A stretch of DNA of 64,000 nt from Streptomyces sp. NBC_00162 (GTDB lineage: Bacteria; Actinomycetota; Actinomycetes; Streptomycetales; Streptomycetaceae). The stretch covers positions 6,696,001-6,760,000 of the forward strand of contig NZ_CP102509.1 in the NCBI RefSeq assembly GCF_024611995.1, given 5' to 3'. A program made the translations under genes and the position numbers. Under the pieces are notes generated by a model. That model worked only from the letters and a program-made list of their open reading frames with translations. It was not told where the DNA came from and searched no databases. Below, one piece after another: positions 31,713-40,714 of the stretch. The first letter of the stretch is position 1. Each line of letters starts with the position of its first letter.

Positions 31713-32927
31713 ATGGCCGACCGGGTCACGGTGATCGGCTGGGACGGCTCGCCCCTGACCGCGGCCGCCCGGTCCGCGCTCTCCGCCGCAACCCTGGTGG
31801 CGGGCGCCGCCCACCATCTCGCGCTCCCCGAGGTCCCGGCCACCGCCGAACGGATCCGCCTCGGCAGCCTCGGCCTCGCCGCCCGCCGCATCGCCGGCCA
31901 CCGCGGCAGCGCCGTCGTCTTCGCCGACGGCGACCCCGGCTTCTTCGGCGTCGTACGCACCCTGCGCGCCCCGGAGCACGGCCTGGAGGTCGAGGTCGTC
32001 CCGGCCGTCTCCTCCGTCGCCGCCGCCTTCGCCCGCGCCGGGATGCCCTGGGACGACGCCCAGGTCGTCGTCGCCCACCCCCGCACCCTGCGCCGCGCCG
32101 TCAACGTCATCCGCGCCCACGGCAAGGTCGCCGTCCTCACCTCGCCCGGCGCCGGCCCCGCCGAACTCGCGCTGCTCCTCGAGGGAGTCCACCGCACCTT
32201 CGTCATCTGCGAGGAGCTCGGCACCGACAGGGAACAGGTGAGCGTCCTCACCTCCGACAAGGCCGCCGACCACACCTGGCGCGACCCGAACGTCGTCATC
32301 GTCATCGGCGGCGGGGGCACCGGACAGACCCTGGCCGCCGAACCGGGCTGGCTGCTCGGCCAGAGCCCGGAGCGGAACCGGTCCGCCGACCGCGGCTGGG
32401 CCCGGCCCCAGGCCGACACCGGAGAAGGGGAGTCCGCGCAGCTGCGTGCCGCACAGCTCGCCCGGCTCGGCCCCCGCACCGGCGACCTCGTCTGGGACAT
32501 CGGAGCGGGCTCCGGCGGCGTCGCCGTGGACGCCGCCGCACTCGGCGCCGCCGTCATCGCCGTCGACGCCGACCCGCAGGCCTGCGAACGCGTAACTGCC
32601 GCCGCCCGCAAGCGAGGAGTACAGCTCCAGGTCGTCGCCGGGCGCGCACCCCACGTACTGGAGAACCTCCCCGAACCCGACGTCGTACGCGTCGGCGGCG
32701 GGGGAGCCGCGGTCGTCGCGGCCGTCGCCGACCGCCGCCCCGAACGGATCGTCAGCCACGCCTCCACCCGCGACGAGGCGGAGGCCATCGGCCGCGCACT
32801 CACCGAACACGGGTACGCCGTGGAGTGCGCGCTGCTCCAGTCCGTGGGCCTGGACACCCGCACCTGGGCCGAACAGGAGCGTTCCGTCGTCTTCCTGCTG
32901 GCCGCCGAACGCCCCGTGGCCCGCTGA
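31713..32927 (+). CDS. cobL: Precorrin-6Y C5,15-methyltransferase (decarboxylating)
   Basis: A 404-residue fusion of CbiE-like and CbiT-like domains. Residues about 5-200 form the tetrapyrrole methylase (VTVIGWDGSPLTAAARSALS, VVFADGDPGFFGV). Residues about 225-400 form a class I methyltransferase with the SAM motif DIGAGSGGVAVDAA. The enzyme methylates C5 and C15 and removes the acetate side-chain carboxyl in corrin-ring synthesis. AGGAGA precedes the ATG. bluB-cobT follows after 272 bases, while other corrin-ring genes are not in the window. Confidence 0.92.
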   Translation: MADRVTVIGWDGSPLTAAARSALSAATLVAGAAHHLALPEVPATAERIRLGSLGLAARRIAGHRGSAVVFADGDPGFFGVVRTLRAPEHGLEVEVVPAVSSVAAAFARAGMPWDDAQVVVAHPRTLRRAVNVIRAHGKVAVLTSPGAGPAELALLLEGVHRTFVICEELGTDREQVSVLTSDKAADHTWRDPNVVIVIGGGGTGQTLAAEPGWLLGQSPERNRSADRGWARPQADTGEGESAQLRAAQLARLGPRTGDLVWDIGAGSGGVAVDAAALGAAVIAVDADPQACERVTAAARKRGVQLQVVAGRAPHVLENLPEPDVVRVGGGGAAVVAAVADRRPERIVSHASTRDEAEAIGRALTEHGYAVECALLQSVGLDTRTWAEQERSVVFLLAAERPVAR

Positions 32928-33060
32928 CGGCAGGGCCGGGGTAGGCTGGCCGATCGTCGTACTGCCCTGGACGATTCGGGCATCACGGCACGGGATGACG
33001 CGCGACGTGGCGCAGTCCACAGTGGACCGTGGCGGTTATGGCCGTCATGGTGGCGAACGG

Positions 33061-33088
33061 GCGCGACAATGCTTAGTGGTTGTCGCGC
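33061..33088 (+). promoter_or_regulatory. Perfect hairpin in the leader before bluB-cobT
   Basis: GCGCGACAA (33061-33069) pairs with TTGTCGCGC (33080-33088) around a 10-base loop, in the 272-bp gap between cobL and the fusion gene. I looked for a cobalamin riboswitch and found no recognisable B12 box, so the role of this hairpin is open. Confidence 0.45.
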
Positions 33089-33199
33089 AGGCGCACGTGA
33101 GGCAAGGGTGCCGCACGGCAACCCGCACGGAAATCCGCTCGGCGGGCTCATGGGCGACCGGGCGATCGAAGAGGCAACACCGATGGGCGAGGGGTACGC

Positions 33200-36142
33200 A
33201 TGACTGACACCGGCCAGGTCCCGGGCGAGGGTCACCCGGACAACGCGGGCATGGTGGATCAGCAGGGCATCCCCGCTCCGGTCCAGCTCCCGCCACCGCT
33301 TCCGGCCGGCTACGCCTTCCAGGACCTCGTGGACGACCCGGCCGGGCCGGAGGACGAGGAACTGCTGCTGATGCCGAGCGGCCAGGGCGCGTGGAGCGAC
33401 CCGCAGGTCGTCCCGCCGGCCCCCGCCTTCCCCGTCGAGCAGCCCCCGCATGCCGAGCTTCCGAACTACGCGGACGCGCCGTACGGGGCCGAGCCGGCGT
33501 ACCCGCAGCCCCCGGTCTACAACGAGCCGGCCGCGTATCCCGAATTCCCGTCCTACGGCGCCGGCGCCCACGAGACCGGCGGCCGTGACTCCGGTGCGCT
33601 CGACCTCGGCGGGCTCGTCGTCCCCCCGCCCGCGGCCCCGGCCGCCGTCGCCCCGGCCGCTCCGGTCCGGCGTCCGCTGCACATGGGTCCGCCCGTGCCC
33701 GATGCCACCGGCGGAGTCGTACGGTCCCTCGCGGACCGGGGACCGGCCGCGGCGCCGGCCCCGGTGCCGGTGCACCAGCCCGGGCCGGCCACGGGTCCCG
33801 AGTACCTGGACTTCCAGGCCGCGGCCCCCGCGCCGCAGCTGAGTGAGATCCCGCCACAGGCCGGCGCCCCGTGGACCCCGGAGCCGATGCCGGCGCCGGT
33901 GGCAGCCGAGGCCCCCGCGGCCCCCGAGCCCGAGCCGCAGCCCGAACCCCAGCCCGAGCCGGTCGTCGTACCGGAGCCGGAGCCGGTCGTGGCGGTCGCC
34001 CCGGAGCCGGAGCCCGCGCCCGCGGTCGAACCGGAGCCCGTACCGGCCCCCGTGGTGGTCGAGGCCGTCGCTCCGGAGCCGGAGCCGCAGCCGCAGCCCG
34101 AGCCGGAGGCCGCCCCCGTGGAAACGGCGGTTCAGCCCACCGAGCCCGAGCCCGCGCCCGTACCCGAGCCGGTCGTCGTGCCGGAGCCGGAGCCGGTACC
34201 CGTAGCGGTACTGGCCGAGCCGGTGGCCGTACCCGTCCCCGTCGTCGCCGAGCCGGTCGTAGTGGCCGTGCCCGAGCCCGTCGCGGTGGAGCCCGAGCCC
34301 GTACCGGCCCTGCCCGAGCCCGAGCCGCTGGCCGCCGAGGCCGAGGTGGCGGTCCAGCCGCAGTCCGAGCCCGCGCCCGTGGCCGCCGTACCGGCCGAGC
34401 CCGCGGCAGGCGACCCGGCTCCCGCCTACGAAGACGCCGAGCGCGAGGCCGTCCTGCGCGTCATGCGCGAGCGCCGCGACATCCGCAAGGGCTTCCGCAC
34501 CGACCCCATCCCGCACGAGGTGCTGCTCCGCGTCCTGGAGGCGGCCCACACCGCGCCCAGCGTCGGCCACTCCCAGCCCTGGGACTTCGTCGTCATCCGC
34601 TCCGCCGAGACCCGCCGGACGATGCACGAGCTCGCCCAGCGCCAGCGCGAGGCCTACGCGAACTCCCTGCCCAAGGCCCGGGCGAAGCAGTTCAAGGAAC
34701 TCAAGATCGAGGCCATCCTCGACACCCCGGTGAACATCGTCGTCACCGCCGACCCCACCCGCGGCGGCCGCCACACCCTCGGCCGGCACACCCAGCCGCA
34801 GATGGCCCCCTACTCCTCGGCCCTCGCCGTCGAGAACCTCTGGCTCGCCGCGCGCGCCGAAGGCCTCGGCGTCGGCTGGGTGAGCTTCTTCGACGAGCGC
34901 GAGATGGTCCGTGAGCTCGGCCTGCCGGAGCACCTCGAGGTCGTCGCGTACCTGTGCGTCGGCTACGTCGACGAGTTCCCGGAGGAGCCCGAGCTGGCCC
35001 AGGCCGGCTGGTCCCAGCGTCGGCCGCTCTCCTGGGTCGTCCACGAGGAGACGTACGGGCGCCGCGCGCTGCCCGGCGAGGAGCCGCACGACCTGCTCTC
35101 GGAGACCGTCGCAAGCATCCGCCCGCTCGACGCGAAGGCGCTCGGCGAGGCGTGGGAGCGGCAGAAGCGCATGACCAAGCCCGCCGGGGCGCTGGGCATG
35201 CTCGAAATCATCTCGGCCCAGCTCAGCGGCCTCTCCCGGGTCTGCCCGCCGCCGATCCCGGAGCCCGCCGCCGTCGCGATCTTCGCCGGTGACCACGGCG
35301 TGCACGCCCAGGGCGTCACCCCGTGGCCGCAGGAGGTCACCACCCAGATGGTGGCCAACTTCCTGGGCGGCGGGGCGGTCTGCAACGCCTTCGCCAACCA
35401 GGTCGGCGCCGAGGTCTGCGTGATCGACGTCGGTGTCGCGGGCGACCTGCCCGCCACCCCCGGTCTGCTTCCCCGGAAGGTCCGTCCGGGCACGGCCGAC
35501 CTCTCCGTCGGCCCGGCGATGACCCGCGAGGAAGCGATCGCGGCCATCGAGGTCGGCATCGAGACCGCTCGAGACCTGGTCGCGGCGGGCAACAAGGCCC
35601 TGCTCACCGGTGAGATGGGCATCGCGAACACCACGGTGTCCGCCGCGCTGATCTCGGTCTTCACCGGGGTCGACCCGGCCGAGGTGACCGGCCGCGGCAC
35701 CGGCATCAACGACGAGACCCACGCCCGCAAGGTCGACGTCGTACGCCGCGCCCTGGAACTCCACCAGCCGGACCCGGCGGACCCGATCGGCGTCCTGGCG
35801 GCCATCGGCGGCCTGGAGCACGCTGCGATCGTCGGCCTCCTCCTCGGCGGAGCCTCCCTGCGTACGCCGGTCATCCTGGACGGTGTCAGCGCGGGCGCGG
35901 CCGCCCTGGTGGCCCGGGCCATCGCCCCCGAGTCGCTGTCGGCCTGCATCGCGGGCCACCGCAGCGCGGAGCCGGGCCACGTGGCGGCCCTGAACAAGCT
36001 TGGCCTGCGCCCCCTGGTCGACCTCGACCTCCGCCTCGGTGAGGGCACGGGCGCCCTGCTGGCCCTCCCCCTGGTCCAGAGCGCGGCCCGCGCGATGCAC
36101 GAGGTCGCCACCTTCGACTCGGCCGGAGTCACCGAGAAGTAA
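33200..36142 (+). CDS. cobT: BluB-like nitroreductase fused to CobT phosphoribosyltransferase, with long Pro/Glu-rich N-terminus
   Basis: A 980-residue protein. Residues 1 to about 405 are low complexity, rich in Pro, Glu, Val and Ala (repeats such as EPEPQPEPQPEPVVVPEPE). Residues about 408-620 match BluB, the flavin enzyme that makes 5,6-dimethylbenzimidazole (REAVLRVMRERRDIRKGFRT, SVGHSQPWDFVVIRS). Residues about 632-975 match CobT, which forms alpha-ribazole phosphate: KPAGALGMLE near its start and TGEMGIANTT with the catalytic-region Glu. One chain would make the lower ligand and attach ribose phosphate to it. GCGAGGGG precedes the ATG. The length of the disordered part is notable. Confidence 0.9.
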   Translation: MTDTGQVPGEGHPDNAGMVDQQGIPAPVQLPPPLPAGYAFQDLVDDPAGPEDEELLLMPSGQGAWSDPQVVPPAPAFPVEQPPHAELPNYADAPYGAEPAYPQPPVYNEPAAYPEFPSYGAGAHETGGRDSGALDLGGLVVPPPAAPAAVAPAAPVRRPLHMGPPVPDATGGVVRSLADRGPAAAPAPVPVHQPGPATGPEYLDFQAAAPAPQLSEIPPQAGAPWTPEPMPAPVAAEAPAAPEPEPQPEPQPEPVVVPEPEPVVAVAPEPEPAPAVEPEPVPAPVVVEAVAPEPEPQPQPEPEAAPVETAVQPTEPEPAPVPEPVVVPEPEPVPVAVLAEPVAVPVPVVAEPVVVAVPEPVAVEPEPVPALPEPEPLAAEAEVAVQPQSEPAPVAAVPAEPAAGDPAPAYEDAEREAVLRVMRERRDIRKGFRTDPIPHEVLLRVLEAAHTAPSVGHSQPWDFVVIRSAETRRTMHELAQRQREAYANSLPKARAKQFKELKIEAILDTPVNIVVTADPTRGGRHTLGRHTQPQMAPYSSALAVENLWLAARAEGLGVGWVSFFDEREMVRELGLPEHLEVVAYLCVGYVDEFPEEPELAQAGWSQRRPLSWVVHEETYGRRALPGEEPHDLLSETVASIRPLDAKALGEAWERQKRMTKPAGALGMLEIISAQLSGLSRVCPPPIPEPAAVAIFAGDHGVHAQGVTPWPQEVTTQMVANFLGGGAVCNAFANQVGAEVCVIDVGVAGDLPATPGLLPRKVRPGTADLSVGPAMTREEAIAAIEVGIETARDLVAAGNKALLTGEMGIANTTVSAALISVFTGVDPAEVTGRGTGINDETHARKVDVVRRALELHQPDPADPIGVLAAIGGLEHAAIVGLLLGGASLRTPVILDGVSAGAAALVARAIAPESLSACIAGHRSAEPGHVAALNKLGLRPLVDLDLRLGEGTGALLALPLVQSAARAMHEVATFDSAGVTEK

Positions 36143-36204
36143 CCGCTGCGCGGGGCCTCCCCCACCCCGCCCCTTCCCGAAACCGGGCTCCGCCCGGACC
36201 CGCG

Positions 36205-36284
36205 CCTCAAACGCCGGCGGGGCTGAAATTGCCGCTGCGCGGCAATCCAGCCCCAGCCACATCCAGCCCCGCCGGCGTTTGAGG
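36205..36284. repeat. Nested inverted repeat after bluB-cobT
   Basis: A 21-bp arm (36205-36225) pairs perfectly with 36264-36284. Inside it, ATTGCCGC (36228-36235) pairs with GCGGCAAT (36239-36246). It may be a bidirectional terminator and resembles the CAAACGCCGGCGGGGC intergenic repeats common in Streptomyces. The 352-bp gap 36143-36494 also holds the inverted 25-bp repeat and a CTGGGGC/GCCCCAG hairpin at 36321-36337. Confidence 0.75.
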
Positions 36285-36286
36285 GG

Positions 36287-36311
36287 TGGGGGTCCCCCCG
36301 GACGGAGTCTG
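36287..36311 (-). repeat. 25-bp intergenic repeat, copy 2 (inverted)
   Basis: Exact reverse complement of 31651-31675. It directly abuts the nested inverted repeat. Together the copies bracket cobL and bluB-cobT in opposite orientation. Confidence 0.75.
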
Positions 36312-36494
36312 GGGGAGGGTCTGGGGCGGAGCCCCAGGGGCCCGCCAGGGCCTTGCCCCTGCCGGGACCCCCGCCCCCGCGGGTCGTATCGTGGACCCGG
36401 ACACCGGAAACCGCACGTCAGTACCCCCGCCGCTCCAGCGCCGCAGCGGCACGCTCGCAGAGAACCACCGCCGCCACCCAGGAGCCGCACCGCC

Positions 36495-37718
36495 ATGGCT
36501 GAACACCCCGCGTACCCCGTCGGTCTCAGACTGGCCGGCCGCCGTGTCGTCGTCATCGGCGGCGGACAGGTCGCCCAGCGCCGCCTCCCCGCGCTGATCG
36601 CGGCCGGCGCCGAGATCGTCCTCGTCTCGCCCTCCGCCACCCCCTCCGTGGACGCCATGGCCGAGACCGGGGAGATCCGCTGGGAGCGCCGCCGCTACGA
36701 GGACGGCGACCTCGCCGGCGCCTGGTACGCGCTCATCGCAACCCGGGACCGCGAGGCCAACGACCGCGCCTCCGCCGAGGCCGAGCGCGAGCGGCTGTGG
36801 TGCGTCCGCGCCGACGACGCCGAGGCCGCCACCGCCTGGACCCCGGCCACCGGCCGCGTGGAGGGCGTCACCGTCGCCGTACTGAGCGGCAACGACCCCC
36901 GCCGCTCCGCCGCCGTCCGTGACGCCGTCGTCGAGGGGCTGCGCGACGGCACCCTCACGGCCGCCCGCCCGCACACCCCCGGCGTCTGGCTCGTCGGGGG
37001 CGGCCCCGGCGACCCCGACCTCATCACCGTGCGCGGCCGCCGCCTCCTCGCCGAGGCCGACGTCGTGATCGCCGACCGGCTCGGCCCCCGCGACCTGCTC
37101 GACGAGCTCCCCCCGCACGTCGAGGTCATCGACGCCGCGAAGATCCCGTACGGCCGGTACATGGCCCAGGAGGCCATCAACAACGCCCTGATCGAGCACG
37201 CCAAGGCCGGCAAGGCCGTGGTCCGGCTCAAGGGCGGGGACCCGTACGTCTTCGGCCGCGGCATGGAGGAGCTCCAGGCCCTCGCCGAGGCCGGCATCCC
37301 CTGCACCGTCGTCCCCGGCATCTCCAGCTCCATCTCGGTGCCCGGCGCCGTCGGCATCCCGGTCACCCACCGGGGCGTGGCCCACGAGTTCACCGTGGTC
37401 AGCGGCCACGTCGGTCCCGACGACCCGCGCTCCCTCGTGGACTGGGCCTCCCTCGCCAAGCTCACCGGCACCCTCGTCATCCTGATGGGCGTCGACAAGA
37501 TCGGCTCGATCGCCGAGGCCCTCGTACGGCACGGGAAGTCCGCCGAGACCCCGGTCGCCGTGATCCAGGAGGGCACCACCGCCGCCCAGCGCCGGGTGGA
37601 CGCCACCCTCGCCACGGTCGGCGAGACGGTCCGGGTCCAGGAGGTCCGCCCGCCCGCGGTCATCGTCATCGGCGAGGTCGTCACGGTCAACGCGCCTTCC
37701 CCCACCACCAGCGCCTGA
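36495..37718 (+). CDS. cysG: Bifunctional precorrin-2 dehydrogenase / uroporphyrinogen-III C-methyltransferase
   Basis: A 407-residue CysG-like enzyme. Residues about 10-150 hold the NAD-binding siroheme domain (GRRVVVIGGGQVAQRRLPAL). Residues about 165-400 hold the SAM-dependent methylase (WLVGGGPGDPDLITVRG, VRLKGGDPYVFGRG, VVPGISSSISVPG). It makes precorrin-2 and, through the N-terminal part, sirohydrochlorin, feeding both siroheme and cobalamin. Whether the N-terminal chelatase activity is intact cannot be judged. GGAG lies ten bases before the ATG. Earlier neighbours (cobL, bluB-cobT) support a corrinoid role. Confidence 0.88.
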   Translation: MAEHPAYPVGLRLAGRRVVVIGGGQVAQRRLPALIAAGAEIVLVSPSATPSVDAMAETGEIRWERRRYEDGDLAGAWYALIATRDREANDRASAEAERERLWCVRADDAEAATAWTPATGRVEGVTVAVLSGNDPRRSAAVRDAVVEGLRDGTLTAARPHTPGVWLVGGGPGDPDLITVRGRRLLAEADVVIADRLGPRDLLDELPPHVEVIDAAKIPYGRYMAQEAINNALIEHAKAGKAVVRLKGGDPYVFGRGMEELQALAEAGIPCTVVPGISSSISVPGAVGIPVTHRGVAHEFTVVSGHVGPDDPRSLVDWASLAKLTGTLVILMGVDKIGSIAEALVRHGKSAETPVAVIQEGTTAAQRRVDATLATVGETVRVQEVRPPAVIVIGEVVTVNAPSPTTSA

Positions 37719-37760
37719 CAGGCCGTTGGCACCGCACCCAGGACAAGGCAGTATCACCCT

Positions 37761-38579
37761 GTGGCTGATCTCATCACCGTCGAGGATCCCGACGACCCGC
37801 GCCTGCGCGACTACACGGGCCTGACCGACGTCGAACTCCGGCGCAGGCGCGAGCCCGCGGAAGGCCTTTTCATCGCCGAGGGCGAGAAGGTCATCAGACG
37901 GGCCAAGGACGCCGGGTACGAGATGCGCTCGATGCTGCTCTCCGCCAAGTGGGTCGACGTCATGCGCGACGTCATCGACGAACTCCCCGCCCCGGTCTAC
38001 GCCGTCAGCCCGGAGCTCGCCGAACGCGTCACCGGCTACCACGTGCACCGCGGCGCCCTCGCCTCCATGCAGCGCAAGCCGCTGCCGACGGCCGAGGAAC
38101 TCCTCACCACCACCCGCCGCGTCGTCATCATGGAAGCGGTCAACGACCACACCAACATCGGGGCCATCTTCCGCAGCGCCGCCGCCCTCGGCATGGACGC
38201 GGTACTGCTGTCGCCCGACTGCGCGGACCCGCTCTACCGCCGCTCGGTGAAGGTCTCCATGGGTGCGGTGTTCTCCGTCCCCTACGCCCGCCTGGACGCC
38301 TGGCCCAAGAGCCTGGACTCGGTCCGGGAGGCCGGCTTCAAACTGCTGGCCCTCACCCCGCACCAGAAGGCCTCGCCGATCGACGTGGCCGCACCGCAGT
38401 CCCTGGAGCGGGTCGCGCTGATGCTCGGCGCCGAAGGCGACGGCCTGTCCACGCAGGCGCTGGTCGCCGCCGACGAGTGGGTGCGCATCCCCATGGCACA
38501 CGGCGTGGACTCGCTGAACGTGGGCGCCGCCGCCGCGGTGGCCTTCTACGCCGTGGCCCAGGGCCGCGAGAGCGCGTAG
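37761..38579 (+). CDS. TrmH/SpoU-family RNA methyltransferase
   Basis: A 272-residue SpoU-class enzyme. The N-terminal substrate domain (AEGLFIAEGEKVIRRAKDAG) is followed by the knotted SPOUT domain: VNDHTNIGAIFRSAAALG (motif 1), VALMLGAEGDGLS (motif 2) and IPMAHGVDSLNVGAAAAV (motif 3). It probably 2'-O-methylates tRNA or rRNA. The GTG at 37761 lies six bases after a -10-like CAGTAT, so the message may be leaderless. It is convergent with the kinase gene. Confidence 0.9.
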   Translation: MADLITVEDPDDPRLRDYTGLTDVELRRRREPAEGLFIAEGEKVIRRAKDAGYEMRSMLLSAKWVDVMRDVIDELPAPVYAVSPELAERVTGYHVHRGALASMQRKPLPTAEELLTTTRRVVIMEAVNDHTNIGAIFRSAAALGMDAVLLSPDCADPLYRRSVKVSMGAVFSVPYARLDAWPKSLDSVREAGFKLLALTPHQKASPIDVAAPQSLERVALMLGAEGDGLSTQALVAADEWVRIPMAHGVDSLNVGAAAAVAFYAVAQGRESA

Positions 38580-38598
38580 CGGCTGCGTACGCCCCGGG

Positions 38599-39795
38599 TC
38601 AGAGCTTCTGGGCGGCGGCGATGCCCAGGGCCACGATCAGCGTCACCACGACGAACACGATCAGCCGCTGCCGCATCAGCTTGGGGTCCGGCCGCGAAGG
38701 CCGCCGGCCCGTCCCCGTCGTACGGGGGCCCGGGCGGCCGCCCGTACGCCCCGCCGTCGGCCGGGAGGACGGGCCGCCCGGGGTGCGCGGATTGCGGGAG
38801 GACGAGGGCCGCGAGTGCGGTCCGCTCTGCGGCCCGCCCTGGGCCCGGGGCGTGGTGGAGCCGCCGGTACGGCGCTCCGTGCGCTGGTCGGCGTAATCCT
38901 CCGTGAGCCGCCCGGTCGGCCGCTCGACGCGGGCGCGCTGCGCCGGCGGGCGGCCGTCGGAAAGGCCCTGCGCCTCGCGGGCCGCGATCTCCTTGAGCCG
39001 CATCGACAGCTGGAGCGTGCTGGGCCGCTCCTCGGGATCCTTGGCCAGGCAGGCCTGTACGAGGGGCGCGAGCGCGTCCGGGACCCCGACGAGGTGGGGC
39101 TCCTCGTGCACCACCCGGTACAGCATGACCTCGGAACTGCCGTGCCCGAAGGGCGAGTCCGCCGTCGCCGCGTAGGCGAGCGTGGCGCCGAGGGCGAAGA
39201 CGTCCGTGGCGGGGGTGACGGCGGCGCCGCGCACCTGTTCGGGCGCGAGGAAGCCGGGGGAGCCGACGGCCGTTCCCACGTGGGTGAGCGTGCTCGCCCC
39301 GGTGGCCCAGGCGATACCGAAGTCGATGATCCGCGGTCCCTTGGGGGACAGAAGAATGTTCGAAGGCTTGAGGTCCCGGTGGACGACCCCCGCCTCGTGC
39401 ACGGCGACCAGGCCCTCGGAGAGCGCGGCGCCGATGGCGGCGATCTGCGCGGCGGTCAGGGGGCCTTCCTCGGCCACCTTGTCGTGCAGGGAGGGCCCGG
39501 GTACGTACTGGGTGGCGAACCAGGGCCGCTCGGCCTCCAGATCCGCCGCCACCAGGCGTGCGGTGCACCCGCCCCGGATGCGGCGGGCGGCGGACACCTC
39601 GCGGGCGAACCGGGAGCGGAACTCCTGGTCCTCGGCCAGATCAGGCCGGATGACCTTGAGCGCGACGCGCTGCCCGCGCCGGTCCGATCCCAGGTAGACC
39701 ACGCCCATGCCGCCGGCGCCGAGCCGCCGGTGCAGTCTGAACGAGCCGACGACACGCGGGTCCTCGCGCCGGAGCCGCATCATCGCCATGTCCAC
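38599..39795 (-). CDS. Membrane-anchored Ser/Thr protein kinase (Hanks type)
   Basis: A 398-residue kinase. The N-terminal catalytic domain (about residues 17-270) has the Gly loop RLGAGGMGVVYLG, the ATP lysine in ALKVI, HRDLKPSNILL and DFGIA, so it should be active. A Pro/Arg/Gly-rich linker (about 280-365) leads to one C-terminal transmembrane helix (LIVFVVVTLIVALGIAAA). No extracellular sensor such as PASTA is present, because the protein ends just after the helix. The GTG at 39795 or in-frame ATGs at 39789/39783 are possible starts. Its targets are unknown. Confidence 0.88.
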   Translation of the reverse strand: MDMAMMRLRREDPRVVGSFRLHRRLGAGGMGVVYLGSDRRGQRVALKVIRPDLAEDQEFRSRFAREVSAARRIRGGCTARLVAADLEAERPWFATQYVPGPSLHDKVAEEGPLTAAQIAAIGAALSEGLVAVHEAGVVHRDLKPSNILLSPKGPRIIDFGIAWATGASTLTHVGTAVGSPGFLAPEQVRGAAVTPATDVFALGATLAYAATADSPFGHGSSEVMLYRVVHEEPHLVGVPDALAPLVQACLAKDPEERPSTLQLSMRLKEIAAREAQGLSDGRPPAQRARVERPTGRLTEDYADQRTERRTGGSTTPRAQGGPQSGPHSRPSSSRNPRTPGGPSSRPTAGRTGGRPGPRTTGTGRRPSRPDPKLMRQRLIVFVVVTLIVALGIAAAQKL

Positions 39796-40339
39796 CCCGC
39801 TGACCGGTCGTCCTGTTGACGTGGCACAGCTTACGGACCATCCGGCATGTGCGCTCAGAGGCCGCGCCCTCGCCGGGGGATTCGATTGTCAGTGCGCAGC
39901 AGCACACTTGAGGGGTCTTCAGCTATCCGCCCCGGTCCGAGCCCCGGAGCGGCCCGCGGGATCAATGGGGCCTTCGGGCAAGGGGGTTGGGCGATCACGG
40001 CCGTCCGCGCCCGGCCTGTCCGCGCCCGTACGACGCACACCGGCGAGTCGATCTTGCCCACGCCTCGTCGGCGGACACGCATGAACAGGGAGTGACGGAA
40101 GTGAGCGAAGTCACCACCCTCCGCTGACCCCCTCCGGGAAGACCCCGACGCCGGGGGAGCGGTCTCCACCCAGGGGAGTACGCCGACCGCGGTCCGTCAT
40201 CCTCCTGGAGGCCCGCCAATGGGTACGAGGGCATGAGGCCAGCGACCCTGCGCGCGCCTAGTGTTGAAGACAAGCGGCGGGTGGCGCACTCGTCCCCCGA
40301 GGTCAAAAGCCCGCCGCTGCCAACGACAGGGAGAGGACC
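39796..40339 (+). other. Intergenic region upstream of the 61-residue gene
   Basis: A 544-bp stretch with no convincing gene. It holds a very short frame (VTEVSEVTTLR) near 40092 with AGGGA before it, and a -10-like TAGTGT at about 40260-40265 that could drive the downstream small gene. Nothing else is supported. Confidence 0.3.
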
Positions 40340-40525
40340 ATGGCGGACATCGCACGGCAGGGACGCAAGGCATTCGCGTTCAACGGCCATGAGTCCGGTA
40401 CGCGCCACCCGCTGGTGGCCGCGGCGATGGTGCTCCCCCTGGCCGCCCTCCTGCTCTTCCTCTTCGGAGGCTTCGAGCAGGTGGTGGCACAAGCGTCGTC
40501 CGTGGGCGTGATGCTGGGGCGCTGA
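40340..40525 (+). CDS. Small single-TM protein of 61 residues
   Basis: A 61-residue protein with a basic polar start (MADIARQGRKAFAFNGHESG) and one hydrophobic helix (LVAAAMVLPLAALLLFLFGG). GGGAGAGG lies just before the ATG, and the codons use G/C third positions. Family and function are unknown. It stands alone; a textbook T-tract terminator follows about 90 bases downstream. Confidence 0.6.
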   Translation: MADIARQGRKAFAFNGHESGTRHPLVAAAMVLPLAALLLFLFGGFEQVVAQASSVGVMLGR

Positions 40526-40610
40526 GCGGCGCCACAGACCGGGAGAGCGGCCCGGGGAATCGGCCTGTCACACCCCGTGGGGACGGGGGCGTGACGACGG
40601 ACGGCAGGTG

Positions 40611-40662
40611 AAGGGTGCTGCCCGTACGACTGGGGAGTCGGACGGGCAGCACCCTTTTTTTC
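40611..40662 (+). terminator. Rho-independent terminator with T tract
   Basis: AAGGGTGCTGCCCGT (40611-40625) pairs with ACGGGCAGCACCCTT (40642-40656), with a second small stem CGACT/AGTCG inside the loop, and eight Ts (40655-40662) follow. A T tract of this kind is uncommon in Streptomyces. Confidence 0.85.
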
Positions 40663-40714
40663 GTGCCTCCTCCGCGGTCGCCGTACCCTCCTCCTCGGAA
40701 GAAGCGGAGGCCCG

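Noticed and set aside
31598..36658. A minus-strand open frame of over 1,600 codons opposite cobL and bluB-cobT
   Set aside because: It is a shadow of high-GC coding sequence on the plus strand; no start, domain or codon pattern supports it.
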